Shown: one piece after another, positions 44,364-54,865 of the stretch
Layout: each line of letters begins with the position of its first letter
Position numbering within the stretch: position 1 is the first letter of the stretch
From: Nocardia salmonicida NBRC 13393
GTDB lineage: Bacteria; Actinomycetota; Actinomycetes; Mycobacteriales; Mycobacteriaceae
Direction: 5' to 3'
Assembly: GCF_001613085.1 (NCBI RefSeq)
Contig: NZ_BDBR01000011.1
Span: 62,001-126,000, forward strand
Length of the DNA stretch: 64,000 bases
Program-made: the position numbers and the translations under genes
Notes under the pieces: model-generated
Told to the model about the DNA's origin: nothing
What the model saw: only the letters and a program-made list of their open reading frames with translations
The model's database searches: none

Positions 44364-44415
44364 ATCTGGACTCCCGAGGGATCGCCGGAACTTTTTCTCA
44401 AATATAGAACACGTT

Positions 44416-44994
44416 CTAGTTCGGTGAGACGAAGGTGCGGGTGATGACCGGGGCGACGAACTCCTCGAGCATGGCCCGTTCGTCGGCGGCATCGCGGCCG
44501 GGAGCCGACAGCAGCGAGACAATGATGCGGGTGAGCCAGCGGGCCAGCCTGCTGCGTTCCGGGTCGGTCAGGTCCGCGGGGCCGAAGATGGTCGCGGCCA
44601 GGGATTCGATGACGTCGGAATCCTGACTGATGCGGCCTGCCGTGCCGGAGTCGGCGGGGCGGAACCACGCGATGAGCAGGGGGTTGGCGCGGACCTCCTC
44701 GACCGCGCCGAGCATCGCGGCGATGATGCGTTCTCCCGGGTCGGCGATGGCACGGAACCGTTCGTCGAGCTGGGCGACGATGCGACGGGTCTCGCGGTGC
44801 ACGAACGCCAGACGCACCGCGTGCCGGTTGTCGAAGTAGCGGTACAGCGTGGCGCGGGAGCAACCTGCGGCCTTGGCGATTTCGGCCATGCCGACCGCGG
44901 CCACCCCGTGCTCGGCGAACAGTTCGGCGGCCGCGTCGATGATGCGTTCGGCGGCCAGGTCCGCCCGATCGGCGCCCAGCCAGTCACCGCTCAT
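44416..44994 (-). CDS. TetR family regulator
   Basis: A 192-residue repressor. The helix-turn-helix is at residues ~15-60 (ERIIDAAAELFAEHGVAAVGMAEIAKAAGCSRATLYRYFDNRHAV), followed by a helical ligand domain. It lies between the acyl-CoA dehydrogenase and P450 genes on the same strand and likely controls one or both in response to an acyl-CoA, fatty acid or steroid-like ligand. ATG 44994. Confidence 0.88.
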   Translation of the reverse strand: MSGDWLGADRADLAAERIIDAAAELFAEHGVAAVGMAEIAKAAGCSRATLYRYFDNRHAVRLAFVHRETRRIVAQLDERFRAIADPGERIIAAMLGAVEEVRANPLLIAWFRPADSGTAGRISQDSDVIESLAATIFGPADLTDPERSRLARWLTRIIVSLLSAPGRDAADERAMLEEFVAPVITRTFVSPN

Positions 44995-45064
44995 GCTGTG
45001 TCCCCGCGGCATGCTCGGGCGCCCTGCGCGGTTACGCGGGCTGCCGCCTCCGGGCGCTGACCAC

Positions 45065-46306
45065 TCATGCCGAGCCCTCCGCGCGGAACGGCACCGAGAC
45101 CGGCCAGCGCACGTAGTTGCCCTGCGACCACTGCACCGCGTCGAGGTCGACGGTGAAGTCGGGGCAGCGGGTGAGCAGTTCCTCGAGCGCGACGCGCGCC
45201 TGCATGCGGGCGGCGGCCGCGCCGAGGCAGTGGTGGTGGCCGTGACTGAAGCTGAGGATGCGCTTGGGATTGCGCCGGATATCGAGTTCGGCTGCGGCAG
45301 GGCCGAATTCGCGTTCGTCGCGGTTGCCCGAACCGTAGAGCAACAGCACGCGGCGACCCTCGGGGATGACGGTGTCGTGCAGTTCGACATCGCGGGTGGC
45401 GGTGCGGGCCAGGCCCTGCACCGGTGAGGTCATCCGGAGGAACTCCTCGATGGAGTCCGGGATGAGCGAGGGATCGTCGATGAGCAGCTGTCGCTGGTCA
45501 GGGGCGGCGGTGAGCAGCTGGACCGCACCGCCGAGATTGCCGGTGGTGGTGTCGTTGCCGCCGGTGATCATCGTGAACGCGAAGCCGAGGATCGCGACCA
45601 GACCTTCGTTGTCGCCGTCGGCGCCGAGACCGGAGGCCAGCAGGTGCGAGATGGTGTCGTCGCCCGGTTCGACGCGGCGGCGGGCGATCAATTCACTGAA
45701 ATAGCCGACCATTTCGCCCACCGCGGTGAAGGCGTTCTGGTCGCCCGCGGCAAGCCCGGCCCCCGCGACCGCGCCGCCGACGATGTTCTCGGTCCACGCG
45801 TCGAATTTCTCGTGATCCTGTTCCGGCACACCGAGGTAGTGGGCGACCACCATGGTGGGCAGCGGCTTGAACAGGTCCTTGACGATGTCGCCCCCACCCG
45901 CCGCACGCAGCCGCTCGATGCGCTCGACGATGAATCTCCGCACTGCGGGCTCGACCGAATTCACCTGGCGTGGAGTGAATCCCGGTGACACCCGACGCCG
46001 GAAATCGGTGTGCTCCGGCGGGTCCATGAAGACGAACGGCTTCACGGCGCCGAATCCGGCGGCGACCAGGTCGATGTAGTCGACGGTCAGTCCCGACGCG
46101 GAGGAGAAAGTCGCGGGGTCGCGCGCCGCCATCCACACGTCGGCATGCCGGGACAGCACGTAGAAGTCGTTGTCCTCCTGCCCGGCGGGGATCACGCGGT
46201 GAACAGGGTCGTGATCACGCAGTGCGGAATACATGGACCAGGGATCGCGCCAAGTGTCTCCGGAGCGAAGTTCGAACCGCACCGAATGAGACGTCGTTGT
46301 GCTCAT
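45065..46306 (-). CDS. Cytochrome P450
   Basis: A 413-residue soluble bacterial P450. I-helix oxygen-binding segment GGNDTTT (residues 249-255), K-helix E-F-L-R (288-291) and heme motif FSHGHHHCLGA with ligand C360. The Asn in place of the usual Ala-Gly/His of the I-helix motif is a minor oddity. It is probably cotranscribed with the TetR and acyl-CoA dehydrogenase genes, suggesting lipid or sterol oxidation. Redox partners are not adjacent. ATG 46306 starts MSTTTSHSVRFE. Confidence 0.9.
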   Translation of the reverse strand: MSTTTSHSVRFELRSGDTWRDPWSMYSALRDHDPVHRVIPAGQEDNDFYVLSRHADVWMAARDPATFSSASGLTVDYIDLVAAGFGAVKPFVFMDPPEHTDFRRRVSPGFTPRQVNSVEPAVRRFIVERIERLRAAGGGDIVKDLFKPLPTMVVAHYLGVPEQDHEKFDAWTENIVGGAVAGAGLAAGDQNAFTAVGEMVGYFSELIARRRVEPGDDTISHLLASGLGADGDNEGLVAILGFAFTMITGGNDTTTGNLGGAVQLLTAAPDQRQLLIDDPSLIPDSIEEFLRMTSPVQGLARTATRDVELHDTVIPEGRRVLLLYGSGNRDEREFGPAAAELDIRRNPKRILSFSHGHHHCLGAAAARMQARVALEELLTRCPDFTVDLDAVQWSQGNYVRWPVSVPFRAEGSA

Positions 46307-46401
46307 GACTCCATGGTGAGACATATCAATCACTTTGTCTAGTAGCGCCGGCTCCCGTCCCGGTAACCGCAGGTCGAACGCTTGCGCGCTACCGTGGACT
46401 G

Positions 46402-46668
46402 ATGAGTAGTCGACAAGTCTCCGGGGGCGTGGTACACGAGTTGCCCGCCGATCTGCGTGCGGCGCTGCTCGCCAACTCGGTGGCACTCGGCGCCTGGCAG
46501 GACATCACGCCGCTGGCTCGCAACGAGTTCATCTGCTGGGTCGAGGACGCGAAGCAGAACGCGACTCGCGAACGGCGGATTCGGCGCACCCAGGAGGAAC
46601 TGGAAGAAGGCCAACGGCGGCCGTGCTGCTGGCCGGGGTGTAAGCATCGTGAGCGCACTGGGGGCTAG
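46402..46668 (+). CDS. YdeI/OmdA-like small protein
   Basis: An 88-residue protein matching the C-terminal YdeI/OmdA motif (LPADLRAALLANSVALGAWQDITPLARNEFICWVEDAKQNATRERRIRRTQEELEEGQRRPCCW). The WxxxTPLARNEFICW pattern is diagnostic. Function unknown. It is divergent from the P450 gene. Confidence 0.82.
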   Translation: MSSRQVSGGVVHELPADLRAALLANSVALGAWQDITPLARNEFICWVEDAKQNATRERRIRRTQEELEEGQRRPCCWPGCKHRERTGG

Positions 46669-46689
46669 CACCACACGGCCGCTATACAC

Positions 46690-46890
46690 ACATTGGTGGT
46701 ACTCTCCGCGCTCGACAGACTGAATCAGGCCGAGCTGGTGTCCGCTGCCGAGGTCGAGACCGTGCTCGGCCGTCTTGCGAGAGTGCCGTTGACCCGTCAC
46801 CACGTCGTGAACCTGACGACGGGCGCCTGGAATCGCCGAGCTGCGATCAGGCTCGCCGACGCACTCTATGTCGAACTCGGCCCCTTAGCG
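46690..46890 (+). pseudogene. PIN-domain toxin remnant
   Basis: A ~66-codon fragment (DRLNQAELVSAAEVETVLGRLARVPLTRHHVVNLTTGAWNRRA then ADALYVELG) corresponds to the C-terminal half of a VapC-like PIN protein, including the D-A-L-Y-V helix. The N-terminal half with the first acidic residue is absent and no antitoxin lies nearby. Confidence 0.6.
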
Positions 46891-46922
46891 GTTGCGCGCG
46901 GCCCAGGTGATCGAGGCGAACA

Positions 46923-47882
46923 TCAGGCCGCGGCGTTCACGATCGACATGGCGATGCCGTCGAGGATGTCGTGTTCGCTGACGATGAGTTCGGAAACTCC
47001 CGCGCGCTCGGACAGTTCGTCGGCGAGAACCTCGGTGATCACCGCGCCGCCGCCGATCACGTCGACCCGGCCCGGATGCATCGGGCCGAGGGCGGCGCGT
47101 TCGTCGTGGTTCATGCTGATCAAGCGGTCACAGACCTGGTGGACCTCGGCGAGACTCAGGCGGGTGAGATGCACTCGCGCGGAGTCGTATTCGGGGAGGT
47201 CGAGGGCGACGGCGGTGATCGTGGTCATCGTGCCTGCCACGCCGACCCAGGTGTGCACCTTGTCGACAGCGACCTTCGCGAAGGCCTCGTCGAGCTTCTG
47301 CTGAGCGAATTCCCTTGCGGCAGAGACCTGTTCGGAGGTGGGCGGGTTGCCCGCCAGACAGCGTTCGGTAATGCGGACACAGCCGATATCGGCGGAATAG
47401 GCTGCCTGGACGCCGTTTTCATCGCCGACGACCAGCTCTGTCGAGCCGCCGCCGAGGTCGACTACAACGAAAGGTCCTGCATCAGCGGACAATTCACCGA
47501 CGGCACCGGCGAAGGACAGCCGTGCTTCTTCGTCGCCGGTGATCACTTCGGCGACCGCGTCGGGCACTACGCGGCCGAGTTCGGTGCGGGTCATCGAGAA
47601 GAAGTCGTCGCGGTTGGCGGCGTCACGGGTGGCGGAGGTGGCGACCATGCGCACGCGCGAAACACCCTGCGCCACCATCACATCGACGTAATCGGACAGC
47701 GCGAGGCGCGTGCGTTCGATGGCTTCGGGCGCGAGACGGCCGGTGGCGTCCACCCCCTGGCCGAGGCGCACGATGCGCATCTCCCGGTGCACGTCGGTGA
47801 GCCCGCCGTCGGCCCCCACCTCGGCGATCAGCAGGCGGATCGAGTTGGTGCCGCAGTCGACTGCGGCGATGCGCTCACTCAT
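46923..47882 (-). CDS. Ppx/GppA exopolyphosphatase family protein
   Basis: A 319-residue ASKHA-fold phosphatase that hydrolyses polyphosphate or pppGpp. Phosphate loop 1 is AAVDCGTNSIRLLIAEV (N-terminus) and loop 2 VVVDLGGGSTELVVG near residue 140. The shorter length (no C-terminal HD-like domain) fits the mycobacterial Ppx-type proteins. It is the last gene of the eno–ftsB–DUF501–ppx block, in the same order as Rv1023–Rv1026 (from memory). Confidence 0.88.
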   Translation of the reverse strand: MSERIAAVDCGTNSIRLLIAEVGADGGLTDVHREMRIVRLGQGVDATGRLAPEAIERTRLALSDYVDVMVAQGVSRVRMVATSATRDAANRDDFFSMTRTELGRVVPDAVAEVITGDEEARLSFAGAVGELSADAGPFVVVDLGGGSTELVVGDENGVQAAYSADIGCVRITERCLAGNPPTSEQVSAAREFAQQKLDEAFAKVAVDKVHTWVGVAGTMTTITAVALDLPEYDSARVHLTRLSLAEVHQVCDRLISMNHDERAALGPMHPGRVDVIGGGAVITEVLADELSERAGVSELIVSEHDILDGIAMSIVNAAA

Positions 47883-47927
47883 GGTGTCCTCCAGAGGTCT
47901 CGACCCGCGCACGGGCACTGACCGCGA

Positions 47928-48449
47928 TTATGCCTGTTCGTCGGGTGTGCTCGTGGCAGGCCAGTCGGCGGGGATCGCGGTACCGCGGAAACCGGCGTCG
48001 GCGGCGAGGGCGACGGCCTCGTCCCCGAAGGGGTTCAGACCGGGTCCCTTGGCGAGCGAGTGCGCGATCAGCACGTGCAGGCACTTCACCCGGTCGGGCA
48101 TCCCGCCACCGGTGAAATCGGTGCCGAGCGACTCGATTTCATCGCGTTCGGCCAGGTAGCTCTCGTGCGCGCGCCGGTAGGCGGCGGCCAGTTCGGGATC
48201 AGTGGCGAGGCGTTCGGTCATCTCGCGCATCACCCCGGCCGATTCCTGCCTGCTCGCCTCGGCCGTGAGCCGGGGGTCGGTCAGGTAGTAGAGCGTGGGG
48301 AACGGGGTGCCGTCGGGCAGGCGTGGCGCGGTCTTCACCACGGCGGGCAGGCCGTCGGGGGTACGGTAGGCGACTTCGAGCACGCCGCGAGGCTCGCGAC
48401 CCAACTGCTTCGCGATGATCTCGAGGTCGTCGGCGTTCGGTGTCGTCAC
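47928..48449 (-). CDS. DUF501 family protein
   Basis: A 173-residue actinobacterial protein of unknown function with the conserved pattern LGREPRGVLEVAYRTPDGLPAVVKTAPRL..FPTLYYLTDPRLTAEASRQES and GMPDRVKCLHVLIAHSLAKGPG. GTG 48449 overlaps the stop of the upstream FtsB-like gene by 4 nt, so it is translationally coupled. Confidence 0.88.
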   Translation of the reverse strand: MTTPNADDLEIIAKQLGREPRGVLEVAYRTPDGLPAVVKTAPRLPDGTPFPTLYYLTDPRLTAEASRQESAGVMREMTERLATDPELAAAYRRAHESYLAERDEIESLGTDFTGGGMPDRVKCLHVLIAHSLAKGPGLNPFGDEAVALAADAGFRGTAIPADWPATSTPDEQA

Positions 48450-49024
48450 CGTGGTCCTTCCGGGGCTGGTTCGGAGATGCTGCGCCACAGGTCGGTGTAC
48501 CAGGGGTCGGGCGCCGCTGTTCGGGTGCTCATCGGCGGCGGCGCTGGTGCCTCGATGCCGGGAATCTGCACGATGTAGGGAGTTTCGCCGGGCATCACCA
48601 GGCGCAGGCGGTCGCGCGCTTCGGAGCGGATGTAGGCCGGATCCTGTTGTTGCGCACGACGATTACGCAGATCGGCCAGGTCGGCTTCGAGTTCGGTCCG
48701 CTGCTTGGCCAGTGCCACGGCTTCGGCGCGCTGACTGAAGTAGGTGCGCGTCGGCACGGCCAAGGTCAGCGCGAGACCGCACAGCACCGCCGCCAGGATC
48801 ACCGCTTTACCGGTCGAGAGACCGAGGATGGTGTGCTCGCTGCGTTCCAGCTTGCCGCTGGACTTACGGGTAGCACCCGCGGGTTGCGGATGCCGCCGCG
48901 TCGGGCGCTTGGCCGCGGTGGGGCGGCCGGGCGTGTCGAGGCTGGGGCGGGAGCGCGCGGCCCGCGACGTGCGCCGGTCACCTCGTCCACCTGGACTGGT
49001 CCCACGCGCACGTCGCTCGGTCAT
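48446..49024 (-). CDS. FtsB/DivIC-type septum formation initiator protein
   Basis: A 192-residue protein. The N-terminal ~70 residues are basic and disordered (Arg/Pro/Gly-rich), followed by one membrane helix (GKAVILAAVLCGLALTLAV) and a short extracytoplasmic coiled coil (SQRAEAVALAKQRTELEADLADLRNRRAQQQ). FtsB-like proteins link early and late divisome complexes. It lies between eno and DUF501 in the conserved actinobacterial order. Confidence 0.87.
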   Translation of the reverse strand: MTERRARGTSPGGRGDRRTSRAARSRPSLDTPGRPTAAKRPTRRHPQPAGATRKSSGKLERSEHTILGLSTGKAVILAAVLCGLALTLAVPTRTYFSQRAEAVALAKQRTELEADLADLRNRRAQQQDPAYIRSEARDRLRLVMPGETPYIVQIPGIEAPAPPPMSTRTAAPDPWYTDLWRSISEPAPEGPR

Positions 49025-49047
49025 TCGCTACCGCCCCTGCACTGCCT

Positions 49048-50346
<1,299 letters not shown>

Positions 50347-50449
50347 TTACGACGGAAGGCACGGTAGGTATCACGGGAAAGGGCCGTGCGGTGCCGAGCC
50401 TATCGTCTCGGCGGAGTGTGGAGTAACCGGCACTCCGGGCCGTGCGCAA

Positions 50450-51166
50450 CTACACGCGGCGCCCGATGCTGTATATGGCGGCGCGATCGCGCACCACATG
50501 CATGTATTTGTTCGACTGGTTGTAGGCGAACAGGGCGCGCTGCCAGCCGTCGGCCGAGGTCAGATCGCCGCCGCGGGTGCAGAGGTAGCGGGCGGCGGTG
50601 AGGGCGGCGTCGTCGATGTTCTGCGGGTCGGCCACGCCGTCGCCGTTGGCGTCGACGCCCCAGCGCTTCCAGGTCTCGGGGATGAACTGCAGCGGGCCCA
50701 CCGCGCGGTCGTAGGTGGTGTCGCCGTCGAGGCTGCCGCCGTCGGTGTCACGGATGTCGGCGTTGCCCTTGGTGCCGTCGAGGGCGACGCCGATGATCGC
50801 CGGGCGAACCGTCCCGTCGGCGTCGACGCCCGCGCCGCGATGGGTGCCGTGCCCACTCTCCACGCTGGCGATGCCGGCGATGGTGGTCCAGGCGATCCCG
50901 CATTCGGGCTTCGACTTCGCCAGCACGGCGGCGGCGTAGCCGTAGGCCTCCAGCGCGACCGGCTCGATGCCGATCGCCCCGGACTGCTCGTCGGCCCAGC
51001 CGCGCAACTGCGCGGCCGCGCGGCCGGGTGCGTCGACATCGATCACGGGCAGCGCGACGCCCGGCCCCGGCGGCATGTCATCGGGGATCGACGCGAGCGA
51101 ACTGCACCCCGATAAGAGGGCGCTGATCGCCACCGCGGCGAGTACGCCGACCTTCTGCACTGACAT
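50450..51166 (-). CDS. Lytic transglycosylase lipoprotein (LpqU-like)
   Basis: A 238-residue lipoprotein with lipobox ALLSGC (Cys near residue 21). A soluble lytic transglycosylase domain follows: catalytic Glu in TIAGIASVESGHGTH, then DRAVGPLQFIPETWKRWGVDANGDGVADPQNIDDAALTAARYLC, the typical SLT core. It would cleave peptidoglycan glycan strands. Position before eno matches lpqU (Rv1022) in M. tuberculosis from memory. ATG 51166. Confidence 0.9.
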   Translation of the reverse strand: MSVQKVGVLAAVAISALLSGCSSLASIPDDMPPGPGVALPVIDVDAPGRAAAQLRGWADEQSGAIGIEPVALEAYGYAAAVLAKSKPECGIAWTTIAGIASVESGHGTHRGAGVDADGTVRPAIIGVALDGTKGNADIRDTDGGSLDGDTTYDRAVGPLQFIPETWKRWGVDANGDGVADPQNIDDAALTAARYLCTRGGDLTSADGWQRALFAYNQSNKYMHVVRDRAAIYSIGRRV

Positions 51167-51272
51167 CTGTTCAATCATCCAGATCCAGCAGTGTTCGTGC
51201 ACATCTCACAGGGAGTTCTCAGCTCCGTGTCCCCGCGATTCCGGCCCGACCGAGGCGGTTGTCCGGGCGGTG

Positions 51273-53930
51273 TCAGCCGAGTAGCGCGGCGGTGGCTCGG
51301 TGGGTCGGGGTGGTGAGAACTGTTTCGGGGGTGCCTGATTCGACTATTCGGCCGTGGTCGAGGACGAGGAGGTCGGTGCAGTGGCCACGGACCAGGGTCA
51401 TGTCGTGGCTGATCAGGATGACCGCGGTGCCGTGGTCGGCGCGGAGGCGGTCGAGCAGGGACATGATGGCGGCGGCGGTGTCGGTGTCGAGGGCGGTGGT
51501 GATCTCGTCGCAGATCAGGACCGCTGGGTCGGCAGCGAGGGCGCGGGCCAGGGCGACTCGTTGGCGTTGGCCGCCGGAGAGTTGGTGGGGGCGACGGTCG
51601 GCGACGTCGGCGGGGAGGCCGACGGCGGCGAGTAGGGCGGTGACGCGGGTGCGGATTTCGGGTCTGGGGACGCGTGTGATGCGGCGCAAAGGGCGCGCCA
51701 GGGTCTGTTCGACGGTGCGCCGCGGGTTCAACGCGGCCCGAGGGTTCTGGGGGACGAATTGAATACCGTTGGCGCCGAACCGAATTCGCCGACGACTCCC
51801 TAACCGAACCCGCACACCGCCTATCTCCAGCAGTCCGACGGCATCGGTGTGCAAACCCGCGATCACCCGTGCGAGCGTGGTCTTTCCAGCCCCTGAAGGT
51901 CCCACCACAGCAAGGGCGGCACCTGCGGGCACGCGGAAACCGATGCTCTCGAGCACCGTGTGGCCGCCCGCGTCCGCGTTGATCGCCTCGGCGTGCAGGG
52001 CAATTACCTCCGTGAGGTCAGGATTCAGCGCCCGTCCCGAGCAACCATTGCCGCGTGCCGGAACCTGGGACGGTGGGTCGGCCCGTCGGCGGCCGGTCCT
52101 GCAACGCCCATTGGTCGAGTGCTCACCGCCGGCTGAATCAGCCACTACTTCGTCCGTCCGCCCACGGACCATCTCGGGCTCGGCGATGCTGTCGGCGCCG
52201 GTGACCGCGCGCACGGACGGTGGAAGGCGGTTGCTAGCCGAACCAGCCACGGCGGCCGCGATATTCGTCGATCGCTCACCGGGTGGTCGGAGCTCGATCA
52301 CGGTGTCGGCGATGACGTTGATCGCCTCGGTGTCGTGGCCGGAGAGGAGGACGGTGGTGTGGTTCTCGGTGGCGAGGGTCGAGATCAGCTGGGCTATTTC
52401 GGTGCGAAGAGTGCCGTGCAGGCCCGCGAGTGGTTCGTCGAGTACGAGGATTCGGGGGCGGCGCAGGATGGCGCGGGCCAGGGCGACACGGCGTTGCTGG
52501 CCGCCGGAGAGCCGAGCGCAGCGGCGGCGGAGATGGGCGGGGTCCAGGCCCACTTGTTCGAGGACGGCCAGACGGTCGGCGGCGGAGGCACCGGGCGCCG
52601 CCTCGGCCAGGACTGCCCGGACGCGAAGCAACGGATTGAGTTCGGAGCCGGGATCCTGGCCGACATAGGCGATCTGCCCACGGCGGAAAGCGCGCAGCGC
52701 GCCCGCGTCGAGCGCGAACACATCGTGTCCCGCGACGAGCACCGCGCCCTGCCTACTGGCACCGGCGGGCAGATGTCCGAGCAGCGCACGCATCGCCGTC
52801 GACTTTCCCGACCCCGACGCCCCGGTGAGCGCGGTGACCGTCCCCGATTTCAACCGAAACGACACCGGCGCCAGCAATACCGCTCCACTGTCGGCAACGA
52901 CGCTGAGCCCGTCTACCACCGCCGCGTCCCCTGAATCCACCACGGAGATCCCACATATCCCGGCCCTCCCCGAATCCCTCGGCCGCCCAGCATCTCCTGA
53001 TCCTCCAGCAACGTTTACGCCCCCGAGGGCTCCCCCGCTGAGTGCGCCCCTCTCAGCTCTCGGCCTCGAGACCCCGACCGCGTCGAGCGCATCCGAGGTT
53101 TTCGCGGTCCGGCGATTCCTCGGCCCACTCGTCACCACCAAATTCACACCGACCGCCACGATGGCGATGGCAGCGCTCGGCGCCAGCACCGCCAAGGGGT
53201 TCAGCAGCAGCCCGGAGGCATTGTCGCGGACCATGATCGCCCAGTTGTCGGGGTCGAGGGCGGAGACGCCGAGGAAGGCGATGGTGCTGACGAGGTAGAC
53301 GGCGACGACGAAGCGCAGGCCGAGCTGGGTGGTGAAGACGGCGCGCAGGTTGGGCAGGATTTCGCGAAAGACCAGGTGCGACAGCGACTCTCCGCTGGCG
53401 ACGGCGGATTCGACGTATCCGGAGGCAGCGATGGTCGAGGCGGAGGCCGCGAAGATTCTGGCGCAGTAGGGAACTCCGAAGAGCAGGGACACGGCGACCA
53501 GCGCGGTGACGCCACCCTGTGGCCATGCGGTGAGTACGAGCAGGATGCCGAGGACAGCGGGCAGCAGGATGACCAAGTCGCCGCAGAGTTCGATGACCTT
53601 GCCCGCGCGCGGGCGCACGGCCGCGACGGCGCCGAGGACGGCCGACAGCACGGTCACCGCCACCGCGATCACCGCGGAGACGGCCAGCAGCTGCGTGCCG
53701 CCGGTGAGCAGGTGACTGAGCACATCGCGGCCGAGCCGATCCGTCCCGAGCAGCGCGTCCCCACCCGGCTGCGCGAACGGCATCCCGACGGCCTTCTCCC
53801 CCGGATGGGGCGCGAAGAGCGGCCCGGCCACCGCGAGCAGCACAACCAGCCCCACACCACCCGCCACCGAATACCGCCACCACCTGGACATCCGCGGCAC
53901 CGCTCTACCTCCCGAGTTGGACCTCTTCAC
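51273..53930 (-). CDS. Fused ABC importer subunit: DppC-type permease plus two ATPase domains
   Basis: An 885-residue protein that joins three normally separate subunits of a dipeptide/nickel importer. Residues ~20-270 are a DppC-like permease (GTDRLGRDVLSHLL, EXAXXXG-type loop ESAVASGESLSHLVFREILPN). A Gly/Ala-rich linker (~270-345) leads to ATPase 1: Walker A GASGSGKST (~370), LSGGQQ (~474), Walker B ILVLDEP (~494). A second linker leads to ATPase 2: GPSGAGKTT (~677), LSGGQRQ (~784), VLICDE (~804). GTG 53930 overlaps the upstream permease stop by 4 nt. Iron-box control upstream of the operon suggests metallophore import. Confidence 0.9.
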   Translation of the reverse strand: MKRSNSGGRAVPRMSRWWRYSVAGGVGLVVLLAVAGPLFAPHPGEKAVGMPFAQPGGDALLGTDRLGRDVLSHLLTGGTQLLAVSAVIAVAVTVLSAVLGAVAAVRPRAGKVIELCGDLVILLPAVLGILLVLTAWPQGGVTALVAVSLLFGVPYCARIFAASASTIAASGYVESAVASGESLSHLVFREILPNLRAVFTTQLGLRFVVAVYLVSTIAFLGVSALDPDNWAIMVRDNASGLLLNPLAVLAPSAAIAIVAVGVNLVVTSGPRNRRTAKTSDALDAVGVSRPRAERGALSGGALGGVNVAGGSGDAGRPRDSGRAGICGISVVDSGDAAVVDGLSVVADSGAVLLAPVSFRLKSGTVTALTGASGSGKSTAMRALLGHLPAGASRQGAVLVAGHDVFALDAGALRAFRRGQIAYVGQDPGSELNPLLRVRAVLAEAAPGASAADRLAVLEQVGLDPAHLRRRCARLSGGQQRRVALARAILRRPRILVLDEPLAGLHGTLRTEIAQLISTLATENHTTVLLSGHDTEAINVIADTVIELRPPGERSTNIAAAVAGSASNRLPPSVRAVTGADSIAEPEMVRGRTDEVVADSAGGEHSTNGRCRTGRRRADPPSQVPARGNGCSGRALNPDLTEVIALHAEAINADAGGHTVLESIGFRVPAGAALAVVGPSGAGKTTLARVIAGLHTDAVGLLEIGGVRVRLGSRRRIRFGANGIQFVPQNPRAALNPRRTVEQTLARPLRRITRVPRPEIRTRVTALLAAVGLPADVADRRPHQLSGGQRQRVALARALAADPAVLICDEITTALDTDTAAAIMSLLDRLRADHGTAVILISHDMTLVRGHCTDLLVLDHGRIVESGTPETVLTTPTHRATAALLG

Positions 53931-54865
53931 CGCGCGCTCCTCGATGCCCACGCCCGGACCAGGTCGGCGACGGCGAGCAGCACCATGATGACGATCGCCG
54001 TCAGGGCGACCACCGCGGCGACCGTGGTGGCGTCACGGTCGGCGACCGACCCGGCGAGAACGGCGCCGATACCGGGGTAGTTGAAGAGTGTCTCGACCAC
54101 CAGGGCGCCGCCGAAGAGCATGCCGACCGAGGTCGCGTACCCGGCGACAATGGTCGGCGCGGCGAACGGCAGCATGTGCCGGATCAGGATCGTGCGGGTA
54201 GGGAGTCCGTCCAGCACCGCGCTTTCCACATGGGGTGCGGCACCCACATCGAGCAGGGCCGAGCGCACGACTCGGGCGTTCCAGCCGATCTGCGGAATCG
54301 CCAACGCCAGCACCGGAAGCACCAGCATCTCGGGACCGAGAGGAAAACCGGAACGGCCCGTGATGGTGACGGCCGGGAGCCAGCCGGTGGCCAGGGAGAA
54401 CACCAGGATCAGCAAGGTGCCGCCGACGAACTCCGGAACGGCCACCGCGATCGTGCTGACAGGCTGCAGAATTCGCGAGCCGAGCGCGGTCGGCCGCATC
54501 GCCCACCAGCAGCCGAGCCCCAAGGACAAGGCGACGGTCAGCAGCAAGGCGAGCCCACCCAGCAGCAGCGTCTGCGGAAACTTGTCGGCCAGCAGCGCGC
54601 CGATCGAGTTCCCGCGCGCGGTCTGCCCGAAGTCTCCGGTGAGTACCCCGCGGATCCAGTCCAGGAACTGCACCGGCAGTGCGCGATCCAGTCCGAGCTC
54701 GTGTTCTTTCGCCGCCAGCGCGGCCGGATCCGCGTCCCTGCCGAGCGCCGCGCGTGCCGCGTTACCCGGCAGCAGATCCACCGCGACGAACACGATGGCC
54801 AGCAATGCCACCAGGAGCGCGATCCGCCGGAACATCGGCAGGGCGAAGGTTTTCATGACACTCAC
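53927..54865 (-). CDS. ABC importer permease (DppB/NikB type)
   Basis: A 312-residue permease with six predicted helices. The DppB hallmarks are present: an N-terminal helix then DLLPGNAARAALG, the loop LGLDRALPVQFLDWIRGVLTGDFGQTARGNS, and VESAVLDGLPTRTILIRHMLPFAAPTIVAG (EAA-type coupling helix). Its ATG overlaps the substrate-binding protein stop (ATGA) and its stop overlaps the fused subunit, so the three genes are coupled. It forms the channel together with the DppC half of the fused protein. Confidence 0.92.
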   Translation of the reverse strand: MSVMKTFALPMFRRIALLVALLAIVFVAVDLLPGNAARAALGRDADPAALAAKEHELGLDRALPVQFLDWIRGVLTGDFGQTARGNSIGALLADKFPQTLLLGGLALLLTVALSLGLGCWWAMRPTALGSRILQPVSTIAVAVPEFVGGTLLILVFSLATGWLPAVTITGRSGFPLGPEMLVLPVLALAIPQIGWNARVVRSALLDVGAAPHVESAVLDGLPTRTILIRHMLPFAAPTIVAGYATSVGMLFGGALVVETLFNYPGIGAVLAGSVADRDATTVAAVVALTAIVIMVLLAVADLVRAWASRSAR

